The notes beneath the pieces are model-generated. The model ran no database searches. It was not told where the DNA came from and saw only the letters and a list, made by a program, of their open reading frames with translations. Shown here piece after piece: positions 35,260 to 45,656 of a DNA stretch of 64,000 nt. The position numbers and the translations under genes were made by a program. The stretch comes from Pigmentiphaga sp. NML080357 (lineage in GTDB: Bacteria; Pseudomonadota; Gammaproteobacteria; Burkholderiales; Burkholderiaceae_B), in contig NZ_NINW01000022.1 of NCBI RefSeq assembly GCF_002188465.1, positions 124,001 to 188,000 on the forward strand, written 5' to 3'. Position 1 is the first letter of the stretch; every line of letters begins with the position of its first letter.

Positions 35260-36229
35260 ACACCGCCATCGGCGCCGTCAGCGGCGCGTGATGCTCGTAA
35301 CCCACCAGCGAGAAATCTCCCGGCTCGACCCGCTCCAGCCACTCGGGCTCGTATTTGCCCGTCACGGCATAGTCGGGAATCCGGTCCGACAGCGCCAGCC
35401 GCGGCGCCGGGAAGGGTTCGCGCGTCAATTGCTCGCGCAGCATGGGCAGGTGATTCTCGTAGATGTGGGCATCGCCGATGAAATAGCTGAACCAGCGAGG
35501 CTTGTAGCCGGTCAGCCTGCCCACCAGGTGCAGCAGCGCGGCGCCCTCGGTCAGGTTGAACGGCGTGCCCAGGCCCACGTCGTTCGACCGTATGTACAGG
35601 CACAGCGAGATTTCGCGCGTCGAGGCGTTGGGCAGGAACTGGTAGAGCAGGTGGCAGGGCGGCAGGGCCATTTCCTCGATCTGCGCCCAGTTCCAGCCGT
35701 GGAAGAGAATGCGGCGGTCGCCGGGGTTGTGATGGATCGTGTCCAGGCATTGACGCAATTGATCGACCGCCTTGTAGAGCAGCACCTTGCGCACGCCGCC
35801 CTCGTCGAACTCGGATACCCGGGCGTAGCCCCGTTCCAGCGCGTCGCTCAGTTGTTCTGCGCGCGAGGCCTCCAGGACCTTGTAGGCTGGCCACCGGCGC
35901 CACTGCACGCCGTACACCGGGCCCAGGTCATCCTCGCCTTCGCGATAGGGATTGGCCAGCCACTGCGCGTTCTCGTTGGCGTTCTGGTCCCAGACCTTGC
36001 AGCCGAGCGCACGGAACTCGGCGGCGCTGCGCGAGCCGCGCAGGAAACCCACCAGTTCGCCGATGGCGGACTTGAACGCCAGTTTCTTGGTGGTGACGGC
36101 CGGGAAGCCTTCCTGCAGGTCGAAGCGCAGGGCGGCGCCAGGCATGCTGAGAGTGCGTATGCCCGTCCGGTTGACCTGCCACGAACCGGTGTCGAGGATG
36201 GCTTGAACGAGGTCGAGGTATTGTTTCAT
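35258..36229 (-). CDS. thyA: Thymidylate synthase
   Basis: A 323-residue enzyme that methylates dUMP to dTMP with methylene-THF. It shows [11 protein letters not shown] near the N-terminus, the catalytic Cys192 in [11 protein letters not shown], the dUMP site [13 protein letters not shown], and the folate-binding C-terminus ending PLTAPMAV. It is about 60 residues longer than the E. coli enzyme because of an insertion between roughly residues 112 and 157, a form seen in several proteobacteria. It is convergent with the hydrolase gene and divergent from the YccS-like gene. Confidence 0.97.
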   Translation of the reverse strand: MKQYLDLVQAILDTGSWQVNRTGIRTLSMPGAALRFDLQEGFPAVTTKKLAFKSAIGELVGFLRGSRSAAEFRALGCKVWDQNANENAQWLANPYREGEDDLGPVYGVQWRRWPAYKVLEASRAEQLSDALERGYARVSEFDEGGVRKVLLYKAVDQLRQCLDTIHHNPGDRRILFHGWNWAQIEEMALPPCHLLYQFLPNASTREISLCLYIRSNDVGLGTPFNLTEGAALLHLVGRLTGYKPRWFSYFIGDAHIYENHLPMLREQLTREPFPAPRLALSDRIPDYAVTGKYEPEWLERVEPGDFSLVGYEHHAPLTAPMAV

Positions 36230-36381
36230 GGGCCTGGGCTGGGAAGTGCGTCGGCGCCTGGGAAGCGCGGCGCCGCCTGACTGGATTATCGCACGGCGGA
36301 GCGGTCCGCCGCCGTGCGCCCGGTGCGCTGGCACGAGTCCTGCATGCGATAGTTACGGTTGCTCGTTCCTTGCCGTCTTCC

Positions 36382-38559
36382 ATGGGTTTCGCTTCCTTGC
36401 TCAATACGCTTCGCCGCCTGTGGGCGCACGACACTTTCGTCTACAGCTTGCGGGTATTCATCGCGCTGGCCAGCGTCATGGGGCTGTGCTGGGGGCAGGG
36501 CCGCATGGACCTGGTCATTCCCGCGTTCCTGGGCGTCATCGCCTGCGCCCTGGCCGAAACCGACGACAACTGGCGCGGCCGGCTGCTGGCCCAGCTGGTC
36601 ACGCTCGCGTGCTTTGCGGTCGCGGCCATCGCCGTGAAAGCGCTGTTCCCCTATCCATGGCTGTTCCTGGCGGGAATGGCGCTCTCCACGTTCTGCCTGA
36701 CGATGCTGGGCGCCATCGGCGAGCGTTACCGCGCCATGGGCTACGCCACGCTGATACTGGCCATCTACACCACCATAGGCGTGGAGCAGAGCCGCGGCGG
36801 CGGCTTCTGGCGCGAACCGGCGCTGCTGATGGCCGGCGCGGCCTGGTACGGCGCGCTGTCGGTGCTGTGGTCGGCATTGTTCGCGCATCAGCCGGTGCAG
36901 CAGCGGCTGGCCGGCCTGTACGCGGTCCTGGGCGATTACCTGGTCCTGAAGGCAGCGCTTTTCGAGCCGGTGCGCGGCATCGACGTGGAGGCACGCCGCC
37001 TGGAGCTGGCGCAGCTCAACAGCAAGGTGGTGGCGGCGCTGAACGCGGCCAAGGAGAGCATTTTCAGCCGCCTCGGGCGTAGCCGCCCGGGCCGCAAGAC
37101 CGCGCGGTACCTGCGGCTCTATTTCATCGCCCAGGACGTGCACGAGCGCGCCAGTTCCTCGCATTATCCCTACAACGACCTGGCCGACGCGTTTTTCCAC
37201 AGCGACATCATGTTCCGCTGCCAGCGCTTGCTGAGCCTGCAGGGGCACGCATGCCGGCGCCTGGCGCGCGCCATCCGGATGCGGCAGCCCTTCGACGCCG
37301 GCGACGAGACGCGGCAGGCCAGGGCCGACCTGGATGCCTCGCTCGATTACCTGCGCCGCCAGAACCGGCCCGAGTGGGCACGGCTGCTGCGGTCGGTGGG
37401 GGCGCTGTCGGCCAATCTAGCCGAGCTGGACCGGCGGCTGGGCAGCGCCAGCAACCCCGACAAACTCGACGAGCAACAGCAGGACAACAGCCTTTTCGAT
37501 CGTTCCCCCCAATCCCTCGGCGAAGCCGTCGACCGGGTCCGGCTGCAATTGACGCCCGGCGCGCCGGTGTTCCGCTACGCGGTGCGGTTGACGCTGGCGA
37601 TGGCGGCGGGCTACGGCATGCTGCATCTGGTCCATCCCGAGCAAGGGTATTGGATCGTGCTGACCACGCTCTTCGTTTGCGCGCCCAGTTATGGCGCCAC
37701 CCGTACCCGCCTGGTGCAGCGGGTGCTGGGCACGGTGCTCGGCCTGGCGCTGGGGTGGGTGCTGTTCAAGCTCTTTTCCAGCCTGCTGGTGCAGGCCTTG
37801 TTCGCGGTGGCGGCGGGGGTGGTGTTCTTCGCTACCCGTTCGAGCCGGTACATGGTGGGCACGGCCGCGATCACGGTGCTGGTGTTGCTGTGCTTCAACC
37901 AGATCGGCAATGGCTACGATCTGTTCGTGCCGCGCCTGGTGGATACGCTGCTGGGAGCGCTGATCGCGGGCGTGGCCGTGCTGGTGGTGCTGCCGGATTG
38001 GCAAGGAAGGCGGCTGAACCAGGTGGCGGCCAATGCGCTGGCGGCCAACAGCCGCTATCTGCGGGAGATCATGATCCAGTACGAGATCGGCAAGCGCGAC
38101 GACCTGGCCTATCGGCTGGCGCGCCGCAATGCACACAATGCGGATGCGGCGTTTTCAATGGCGATGTCGAACATGCTGGCCGAACCGGGGCATTTCCGGC
38201 GGGATGCGGAGACGGGGCTGCGGTTTCTGACGCTGTCGCACACGCTGCTGAATTATCTTTCGGGGCTGGGGGCCCATCGGGAGGGGCTGGCCGACCATGC
38301 GAGCGATGCGGAGATCGCCCGCATGACGAGGGGGGTGATCGATGCGCTCGACGGGATCGCCGCGGGACTGGCGAATCGGACGCCGCTGGCGGCGAGCAGC
38401 GCCGAGGAAGAAGCGCTGGCGCGGGCGCTGGAGCAGCGGCCCGATGACGATGCCGATGACGGGCATCGGCTGGTGCTGACTCAACTGGCCTTGATCGGCG
38501 GGCTGCTGGGACCGTTGCGGAAGGTGGCCAGCCGACTATGGGCCCCCCCTACGCGCTGA
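36382..38559 (+). CDS. YccS/FUSC-family inner-membrane protein
   Basis: A 725-residue membrane protein with two clusters of hydrophobic helices (about residues 20-160 and 400-545) separated by a soluble region, the layout of YccS/YhfK and aromatic-acid efflux (AaeB-like) proteins. The second cluster starts FRYAVRLTLAMAAGYGMLH and carries GYWIVLTTLFVCAPSYGATR, typical of the FUSC domain. Start 36382 (MGFASLLNTL) is preferred to a TTG four codons earlier. Its last codons and stop lie inside the dispersed repeat at 38543, so the natural C-terminus may have been altered. Confidence 0.85.
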   Translation: MGFASLLNTLRRLWAHDTFVYSLRVFIALASVMGLCWGQGRMDLVIPAFLGVIACALAETDDNWRGRLLAQLVTLACFAVAAIAVKALFPYPWLFLAGMALSTFCLTMLGAIGERYRAMGYATLILAIYTTIGVEQSRGGGFWREPALLMAGAAWYGALSVLWSALFAHQPVQQRLAGLYAVLGDYLVLKAALFEPVRGIDVEARRLELAQLNSKVVAALNAAKESIFSRLGRSRPGRKTARYLRLYFIAQDVHERASSSHYPYNDLADAFFHSDIMFRCQRLLSLQGHACRRLARAIRMRQPFDAGDETRQARADLDASLDYLRRQNRPEWARLLRSVGALSANLAELDRRLGSASNPDKLDEQQQDNSLFDRSPQSLGEAVDRVRLQLTPGAPVFRYAVRLTLAMAAGYGMLHLVHPEQGYWIVLTTLFVCAPSYGATRTRLVQRVLGTVLGLALGWVLFKLFSSLLVQALFAVAAGVVFFATRSSRYMVGTAAITVLVLLCFNQIGNGYDLFVPRLVDTLLGALIAGVAVLVVLPDWQGRRLNQVAANALAANSRYLREIMIQYEIGKRDDLAYRLARRNAHNADAAFSMAMSNMLAEPGHFRRDAETGLRFLTLSHTLLNYLSGLGAHREGLADHASDAEIARMTRGVIDALDGIAAGLANRTPLAASSAEEEALARALEQRPDDDADDGHRLVLTQLALIGGLLGPLRKVASRLWAPPTR

Positions 38560-38788
38560 CGCGCGCCCCCCAGGGGGCGATGCGGGTGGACCGGCGGAGC
38601 CGGATCCACCGCATCCTGGGTCTAGTACCGTTATCTTGGGGTGGGGCACCTTTGCTTCGCTGGCTGCCAGCGGTAGCAACGGTGCATAAACCAAGAAACT
38701 CGTACTAGACCCAGGGCGCCGCGGATCCGGCTTTGCTGGTCCGCCAGCGCCGCCCCCTGGGGCGCGCGCGTCAGCGCGTAGGGGGGTC
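38543..38788. repeat. Dispersed stop-proximal repeat, paired inverted units (R2)
   Basis: Two inverted units face each other between the convergent yccS-like and ggt genes. The left unit reads CCCCCCTACGCGCTGACGCG and then the hairpin CGCCCCC-CA-GGGGGCG; the right end is its inverted counterpart CAGCGCGTAGGGGGG. GGACCGGC-GGA-GCCGGATCC hairpins and CTAGTAC/GTACTAG flank a middle part holding CGCTGGC-T-GCCAGCG. The yccS-like stop is inside the left unit and the ggt stop touches the right one. Confidence 0.88.
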
Positions 38789-40373
38789 AATACCCGACCG
38801 CCTGCCCGTCGCGCCGGGAGTCCGAGGCGGCGATGTAGCCTTCCTCGCTGCGGTAGATGAGCTGCGCGGTGCCGAAGTCCAGGCTTTGCGGTTCGGACAC
38901 CTCGATCGCGTGGCCGAGGCCGCGCAGGCCTTCGACCACGGCAGCGGGAGTATGGGATTCCACGCGGACCATGCCCTCGTCGACACGGAAGCGCGGCGCA
39001 TCGCTCATGGCCTGGGGGTTCTGGCCGTAGGCGCCGAGGCGCACCATCATCTGTACGTGGCCCTGGGCCTGCATGGAGCCGCCCATGACGCCGAAGGCCA
39101 TGACGGGCTGGCCGTCGCGCGTGACGAAGCCGGGGATGATGGTGTGCAGCGGTTTCTTGGAGGGGCCGACGCAGTTGACGTGTCCGGGGCGCAGGTTGAA
39201 GCCTATGCCGCGGTTGTGCAGCGAGATGCCGGTTCCCGGCACGACCACGCCGGAACCGAAGCCCTGGAAGTTGGACTGGATGAACGACACCATGGTGCCG
39301 GCCTCGTCGGCCGCAGCCAGGTAAACGGTGCCGCCGAGCTTGGGCGTGCCGGCGGTCGGGGCGCAGGCGCGCGCGGGATCGATCAAGGCGGCGCGCTGGG
39401 CGAGGTAGGCGGGGTCCAGCAGGTCGGCCGGCGCCAGGCGCATGGTGGCGGGATCGGCGATGTGCTCGTGCAGGTCGGAGAACGCGAGTTTCATCGCCTC
39501 GATCATGGCGTGGTACATGGCGGGGCTGTCCAGGCCCATGCCTTCGAGGTCCAGGCGCTCAAGCATGCCGAGCGCGGCGAGGGCGGCGATGCCCTGGCCG
39601 CTGGGCGGGATCTCGTGCAAGGTATAGCCGCGGAACTGCTGGCTCAGCGGCTCGACCCACTGGGCCTCGTGGGCAGCGAGGTCGGCCAGCGTGAGGGTGC
39701 CGCCGGTCTGCCGGGCGAAGTCGACGATCTTCTGCGCCAGCGCGCCGCGGTAGAAGCTGTCGCCACGGGTCTGGGCGATGCTCTGCAGCGTGTCGGCCTG
39801 CTCGGGAAAGCGCCAGCGGTCGCCGGCCTGCGGGGTCTTGCCGTTGCGGAAGAAGGCCTCGGCGAAGCCCGGTTCGTTCGCAAGCTTCGGCGCCTGCCGG
39901 GCCCACAGCCGCGCGATCTGCGGGGTGACCTGGAAGCCCTGCCTGGCATACTCGAGCGCGGGCTGGAACAGGCGCTCGAACGGCAGCTTGCCGAAGCGCT
40001 CGGACAGCGCCCGCCAGCCGGCGACCTGGCCGGGCACGGTGACGGCGTCCCAGCCGGTGACGGGCATGGCGGTCTTGCCGCGGAAGTGATCCAGGGTCCA
40101 GGCGGCGGGCGAACGGCCGCTGGAACTGAGGCCGTGCAGGCGTCCCTCGTGCCAGACCAGGGCGAACATGTCGCCGCCGATGCCGTTCATGACCGGTTCG
40201 ACGACCGTCAGCGCGATGGCGCAGGCCAGCGCCGCGTCGATGGCGTTGCCGCCTTCGTACAGCATGCGCAGGCCCGCCTGGGCGGCCAGCGGCTGGCTGG
40301 TAGTGACCGCGTTGGCGGCCAGGAGCGGCATTTTCTGCGAGGGGTAGGGGAATTTCCAGTCGAAGGGCAGCAT
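38787..40373 (-). CDS. ggt: Gamma-glutamyltransferase family protein
   Basis: A 528-residue Ntn hydrolase of the gamma-glutamyltranspeptidase family. The nucleophile and cleavage point is Thr349 in KLGGTVYLAAADEAGTMVS, and the N-terminal AANAVTTSQPLAAQAGLRML and GGNAIDAALACAIALTVVEP are characteristic. No signal peptide is apparent, unlike classical periplasmic GGT, and HTTHYS is replaced by GGTVYL. It may therefore be a cytoplasmic GGT-like acylase or amidohydrolase. Start 40373 matches family length; an upstream ATG at 40412 would add 13 residues. The repeat R2 abuts its stop codon. Confidence 0.88.
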   Translation of the reverse strand: MLPFDWKFPYPSQKMPLLAANAVTTSQPLAAQAGLRMLYEGGNAIDAALACAIALTVVEPVMNGIGGDMFALVWHEGRLHGLSSSGRSPAAWTLDHFRGKTAMPVTGWDAVTVPGQVAGWRALSERFGKLPFERLFQPALEYARQGFQVTPQIARLWARQAPKLANEPGFAEAFFRNGKTPQAGDRWRFPEQADTLQSIAQTRGDSFYRGALAQKIVDFARQTGGTLTLADLAAHEAQWVEPLSQQFRGYTLHEIPPSGQGIAALAALGMLERLDLEGMGLDSPAMYHAMIEAMKLAFSDLHEHIADPATMRLAPADLLDPAYLAQRAALIDPARACAPTAGTPKLGGTVYLAAADEAGTMVSFIQSNFQGFGSGVVVPGTGISLHNRGIGFNLRPGHVNCVGPSKKPLHTIIPGFVTRDGQPVMAFGVMGGSMQAQGHVQMMVRLGAYGQNPQAMSDAPRFRVDEGMVRVESHTPAAVVEGLRGLGHAIEVSEPQSLDFGTAQLIYRSEEGYIAASDSRRDGQAVGY

Positions 40374-40524
40374 GGCGGCAAATGGCAAGTCGTCCTGTTC
40401 ACAGCATACCAAGCCGGGGGCCGAGGGCGTCTTTCCCTGCGTCCTCTACAATAGGCCGTTCGCTAGGCCGCGCCGGCGCGCCGTTCGCCGCGCCCTGGGA
40501 GGCGGCCTTCTCTTTGCCATCGCC

Positions 40525-41493
40525 ATGATCAAACCTCTGTTGCATTTGTGTGCCGGCCTGCTGGCACTCGCCGGCACGGCCACCGCGGCCCAGACCTGGC
40601 CCGCCAAACCCGTGCGCATCATCGTCGCCTATCCGCCCGGGGGCGTGAGCGACATCGTCTCGCGCGCGCTGGCCGACAAGCTCGCCGGCCAGCTCGGCGT
40701 CTCCGTCATCGTCGAGAACAAGGCCGGCGCCGGCGGCACGCTGGGCATGGATGCCGTGGCCAAGGCCGCTCCCGACGGCTATACGATAGGTTTTTCTTCC
40801 ATCAGTCCGCTGTCGCTGAACCCGCTGCTGGGCAAGGTCAACTACGATCCCTTCAAGGACATCGTGCCGGTCGTGAGCGTGATGTATTCGCCGGTGGTCC
40901 TGCTCGGCACGCCGGCGTTCACCGGCAAGAGCCTGGACGACGTCGTGGCGCAGGCCCGCAGCCATCCCGGCGCGCTGCGCTGGGGCACTTCCGGCCTGGC
41001 GACGGTGGGCCACATCACGCTCGAGCAGTTCAAGCGCGCCGCGGGCGTCGATATCACGCACATCCCCTACAAGGGCGGCGGCCAGCAGCAGAACGATGCG
41101 CTGGGCGGGCAGTTCGAGCTGCTCAGCACCAACCTCGGACCGGTGCTCAACGGGCACATCAAGGCCGGCAAACTTCGGCCGCTGGCCGTGGGCGCGCCGG
41201 CGCGCATCGATTTCCTGCCCGGGGTCCCGACTTTCGCCGAGGCCGGTTTTCCCAAGGCCAACATGATGTCGGTGTTCGGCATCTTCGCGCCGGCGGGCAC
41301 GCCCGAGGCGGTGCGCAGCCGCCTGAACGAAGAGATCAACAAGGCGCTGGCTCAACCCGACATCAAGGCGCGCCTGGTGGGCAGCGACAACGTCCCCACC
41401 GGCGGCAGCGCGGCCGAATTCGCCGGCCTCATCCGCGCCGAATACGACAACAACCGCGACATCATCAAACAGGCCGGCATCAAGCTGGACTAG
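40525..41493 (+). CDS. Bug/TctC-family periplasmic solute-binding protein
   Basis: A 322-residue Bug receptor with a short signal peptide (MIKPLLHLCAGLLALAGTATAA) and the full motif set: WPAKPVRIIVAYPPGG, VIVENKAGAGG, DGYTIGFSS and IPYKGGGQQQ. It is divergent from ggt and 25 bp before ettA on the same strand, without regulator or transporter partners. The reading frame is open upstream but the signal peptide fixes the start. Its ligand is unknown. Confidence 0.92.
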   Translation: MIKPLLHLCAGLLALAGTATAAQTWPAKPVRIIVAYPPGGVSDIVSRALADKLAGQLGVSVIVENKAGAGGTLGMDAVAKAAPDGYTIGFSSISPLSLNPLLGKVNYDPFKDIVPVVSVMYSPVVLLGTPAFTGKSLDDVVAQARSHPGALRWGTSGLATVGHITLEQFKRAAGVDITHIPYKGGGQQQNDALGGQFELLSTNLGPVLNGHIKAGKLRPLAVGAPARIDFLPGVPTFAEAGFPKANMMSVFGIFAPAGTPEAVRSRLNEEINKALAQPDIKARLVGSDNVPTGGSAAEFAGLIRAEYDNNRDIIKQAGIKLD

Positions 41494-41518
41494 TCCACCT
41501 TTTCGTTTCCGTTCATCC

Positions 41519-43192
<1,674 letters not shown>

Positions 43193-43216
43193 CGGACGCC
43201 ACGGCTAGCACATGGC

Positions 43217-43252
43217 ACGAGGCCCGGCCCTGCGCGAACAGCCGGGCCTCGT
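43217..43252 (+). terminator. Hairpin after ettA
   Basis: ACGAGGCCCGGC pairs perfectly with GCCGGGCCTCGT over a 12-nt loop, 24 bp after the ettA stop. There is no good U-run, but stem strength and position fit a transcript end. Confidence 0.65.
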
Positions 43253-43270
43253 CGATTTCAGGGCATGAGG

Positions 43271-43438
43271 TCAGAGGTCGCCTTGGCCGTCGGATGAGCC
43301 GCTCCAGCTCACGCCGGACGAGGATTCGACGAGCACCTGGCTGGTGCCCGCGGCCGGGCTGCTGAAGGTGGTCGTGATCGGGAAGTCGCCGCCGGATTGG
43401 CTGACCCGCATGATCTCCTCGGCGTCGGCGACGCGCAT
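43271..43438 (-). pseudogene. Remnant of a paralogous lipoprotein C-terminus
   Basis: A 55-codon leftward fragment reads FPITTTFSSPAAGTSQVLVE and ends SGSSDGQGDL. It aligns with the C-terminus of the neighbouring lipoprotein at 43531 (ETITTTFVQTDTRNQVKIES, ending DFIAFDDL). A stop lies two codons before its ATG and nothing upstream matches the rest of the parent, so this is most likely the tail of a deleted tandem copy. It has no signal peptide of its own. Confidence 0.7.
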
Positions 43439-43465
43439 TGGCTAAATAAAGTCCTGTTCGAAGCG

Positions 43466-43495
43466 AAAAGCGGCCCCGGGGAAAACCGGGACCGC
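43466..43495 (-). terminator. Terminator of the glycine-rich lipoprotein gene
   Basis: On the minus strand GCGGTCCCGG-loop-CCGGGGCCGC (one mismatch) is followed by TTTT. It lies 35 bp after the lipoprotein stop codon and before the pseudogene fragment. Confidence 0.7.
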
Positions 43496-43530
43496 TTGCG
43501 GGAACGATCCGATGCCGCGACGGCGGACGT

Positions 43531-44529
43531 TCAGAGATCGTCGAACGCGATGAAATCCATCGTCGACGAAAGGCCCGAGGTCGATTCGATCTTTACCTGG
43601 TTCCTGGTGTCGGTCTGGACGAACGTGGTCGTGATGGTCTCGCCCACGGTGACCGATTTGAACGCGCCCGACTGTAGTTCGCCGCCTTCCGAATGTTCCC
43701 AGTAGACCAGGGGCGTGGTCATGGTGACGTCGTAGTCGAACGACCCGAGCAGCGGATCGGTGCCGCTGGCGCCATAGCTGATCGCCGAAAACGTGTTCAG
43801 ATCGGTGACGTAGTCGTAGACATAGTCGCTGAGATAGTTCTCGATTCGCGTGGCATAACTCTTGCCGCCTTCGGAACGGGCGATATCCAGTTGCGCGACG
43901 GTGGTTTTGTACGCGTAGGTATCGTCGTCGTCGCTCGCCGTGCCCTTGTTGTCGTGCTTGTAGGCGACGACGATCGTACCGTCGAGCGTTTCGCTGCCGT
44001 CCAGCTTGAAGCCCGTAAGCGGGAGGGTCATGGTGACGGCGGAGGAGGCCGTTTCGTCCAGGACGTTGCCGGACACGCCGCTGAATGTGACGGTGACCGT
44101 GCCGTCCAGCAGCAAATCTTCGGTCTCGAGATAGCAGTCGTTGAAATCGAAGACCACCTTGTCGCCGTTGCTGACTAGGCCGTCCCCGTTGGCGTCGGTA
44201 AGCGTGGCCACCAGCGTGCCGGCCGACTCGCCGTCGCAGGTGCCCGAGTCTGTCGTGATTTTCTCTTCGGCTGCATAGCTGAAGAAATCCAGGGCCAGGT
44301 TGGCGACGAAGCCCGGAATCTGGGTGACGCCCAGCGCCGTATAGACGCTTTCATGGCCGACCCATTCCATCTGCTGCTTGGTGTACTTGGGAGGCGGCGT
44401 GCCGCCCCCGCCGGCGCCACCCCCGTTCCCGCCGCCTCCCGAACTGCCCGAGTCGCCGTCGCCGCCGCCGCAGGCTGCGAGGATGGCCAGGGCAAGAATG
44501 GATCCGGCTGTCTTGATGATAGTGCTCAT
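43531..44529 (-). CDS. Glycine-rich-linker lipoprotein, unknown function
   Basis: A 332-residue predicted lipoprotein: lipobox LAILAACGGG (Cys about residue 20), then a Gly/Ser/Asn linker to about residue 45, then a beta-rich domain. DANGDGLVSNGDKV (about 113-126) resembles a calcium-binding EF-loop, followed by FNDCYLETEDLLLDGTVTVT. One cysteine pair (GTCDGE and NDCYLE) could form a disulphide. I do not recognise the family. It stands alone with its own terminator, and a broken paralogue tail lies just downstream, so the locus was once duplicated. Confidence 0.75.
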   Translation of the reverse strand: MSTIIKTAGSILALAILAACGGGDGDSGSSGGGGNGGGAGGGGTPPPKYTKQQMEWVGHESVYTALGVTQIPGFVANLALDFFSYAAEEKITTDSGTCDGESAGTLVATLTDANGDGLVSNGDKVVFDFNDCYLETEDLLLDGTVTVTFSGVSGNVLDETASSAVTMTLPLTGFKLDGSETLDGTIVVAYKHDNKGTASDDDDTYAYKTTVAQLDIARSEGGKSYATRIENYLSDYVYDYVTDLNTFSAISYGASGTDPLLGSFDYDVTMTTPLVYWEHSEGGELQSGAFKSVTVGETITTTFVQTDTRNQVKIESTSGLSSTMDFIAFDDL

Positions 44530-44694
44530 GTCAGGTCCCCCCTGAAAATCGCGCGGTTCCGCCGCGCGTGTCGTCGATGAGCCGAGTATGGAGAGTCGTC
44601 CATCGCGCAGCATCCTCCAAATGGGGGGCGCGCGGCGGCCCGCCGTCTGTCATGCACCCGGCGCCATCCGCCTTGACTCGGGTCCGCCGTACTC
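44530..44694. other. Divergent intergenic region
   Basis: No gene is recognised between the lipoprotein start and the operator at 44695. It should carry the lipoprotein promoter. Confidence 0.4.
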
Positions 44695-44722
44695 CTTAAA
44701 ATTGAACACGCTCAAAATTAAG
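44695..44722. promoter_or_regulatory. Candidate operator of the gentisate operon
   Basis: CTTAAAATTGA, a 6-bp spacer, and TCAAAATTAAG form an imperfect dyad with two mismatches, 32 bp before the first gene of the operon. It is AT-rich against a GC-rich background. No regulator gene is adjacent, so the binding protein is encoded elsewhere. Confidence 0.55.
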
Positions 44723-44754
44723 AATCGCCGCCATCCGGCGGCACCGGAGATCGC

Positions 44755-45627
44755 ATGAGGATTTGCCGCTATGACGAAGGCCGGATCGGCCTCGTGGAAG
44801 GAGACACCGTTTACGACGTGTCGTCCGTGAAAGACCGACTGCCCGCGCTTGCCTGGCCGGTGCCGCCGGGCGATCTGTTCATCGAGCGGCTGGGCGAGCT
44901 GATGCCCGCCATGCAGGCCGCCAAGGCCGGCGCCGCCACGCGTCGCCTGGCCGACGTCCGGCTGCTGAGCCCGATCGCGACACCGTCCAAGGTCATTGCC
45001 GCGCCGCTGAACTACCACGCCCACGTGGACGAGTCGCTGGCCGATGCCCAGATCCACAACAACGTGCACATCGCCCATTACGAGGGTTTCAAGAGCCCGG
45101 TCGCCAAGTTCGGGGTGTTCCTGAAATCGGCCCAGTCCGTCGTAGGCGCGGGCGAGGGCGTGCGCATCGCCTTTCCCGGCCGGCGCAACGACCACGAAGT
45201 GGAGCTCGCGGTGGTGATCGGACGGCAGGGCAAGGACGTCAAGGCCGGGGACGCCATGTCCTATGTGGCCGGGTATTGCATCGGCCTGGACATGACCGTG
45301 CGCGGCACGGAAGACCGCAGCTATCGCAAGTCGGCGGATACCTATACGGTGCTGGGCCCGTACCTGGTGACGGCCGACGAGATCGCCGACCCGGGCAGCC
45401 TCGACTTTTCCATCGAGGTCAACGGCGAACCGCGCCAGCGCGCCAACACCCGCGACCTGATCACCGGCATCGCCGAACTGATCGAGGTGGCCTCGCACGT
45501 CTACACGCTGTATCCGGGCGACGTCATCATGACCGGGACGCCCGAGGGCGTGAACACGGTCCAGCCCGGCGACGTGATGCACGCCCGCATCGAGGGCCTG
45601 GGCGAAATGGACGTGGCGGTGCGCTAG
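44755..45627 (+). CDS. FAH-family hydrolase, probable fumarylpyruvate/maleylpyruvate hydrolase
   Basis: A 290-residue fumarylacetoacetate-hydrolase-fold enzyme. The metal site is seen in NDHEVELAVVIG (E-x-E) and in GLDMTVRGTED (Asp), and the catalytic core continues with SADTYTVLGPYLV and GDVIMTGTPEGV. It is the first gene of an operon with a gentisate dioxygenase and a flavin monooxygenase, so it likely hydrolyses the ring-cleavage product to pyruvate and fumarate or maleate. No maleylpyruvate isomerase gene is nearby; direct maleylpyruvate hydrolysis is possible. Confidence 0.88.
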   Translation: MRICRYDEGRIGLVEGDTVYDVSSVKDRLPALAWPVPPGDLFIERLGELMPAMQAAKAGAATRRLADVRLLSPIATPSKVIAAPLNYHAHVDESLADAQIHNNVHIAHYEGFKSPVAKFGVFLKSAQSVVGAGEGVRIAFPGRRNDHEVELAVVIGRQGKDVKAGDAMSYVAGYCIGLDMTVRGTEDRSYRKSADTYTVLGPYLVTADEIADPGSLDFSIEVNGEPRQRANTRDLITGIAELIEVASHVYTLYPGDVIMTGTPEGVNTVQPGDVMHARIEGLGEMDVAVR

Positions 45628-45656
45628 GGTCGCGACGCCCAGGCTGGAGGAGACAC

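Noticed and set aside
43271-43438. A genuine 55-residue small protein
   Set aside because: It matches the C-terminus of the adjacent lipoprotein, lacks a signal peptide and ribosome-binding site, and has a stop just upstream, so a remnant is more likely.
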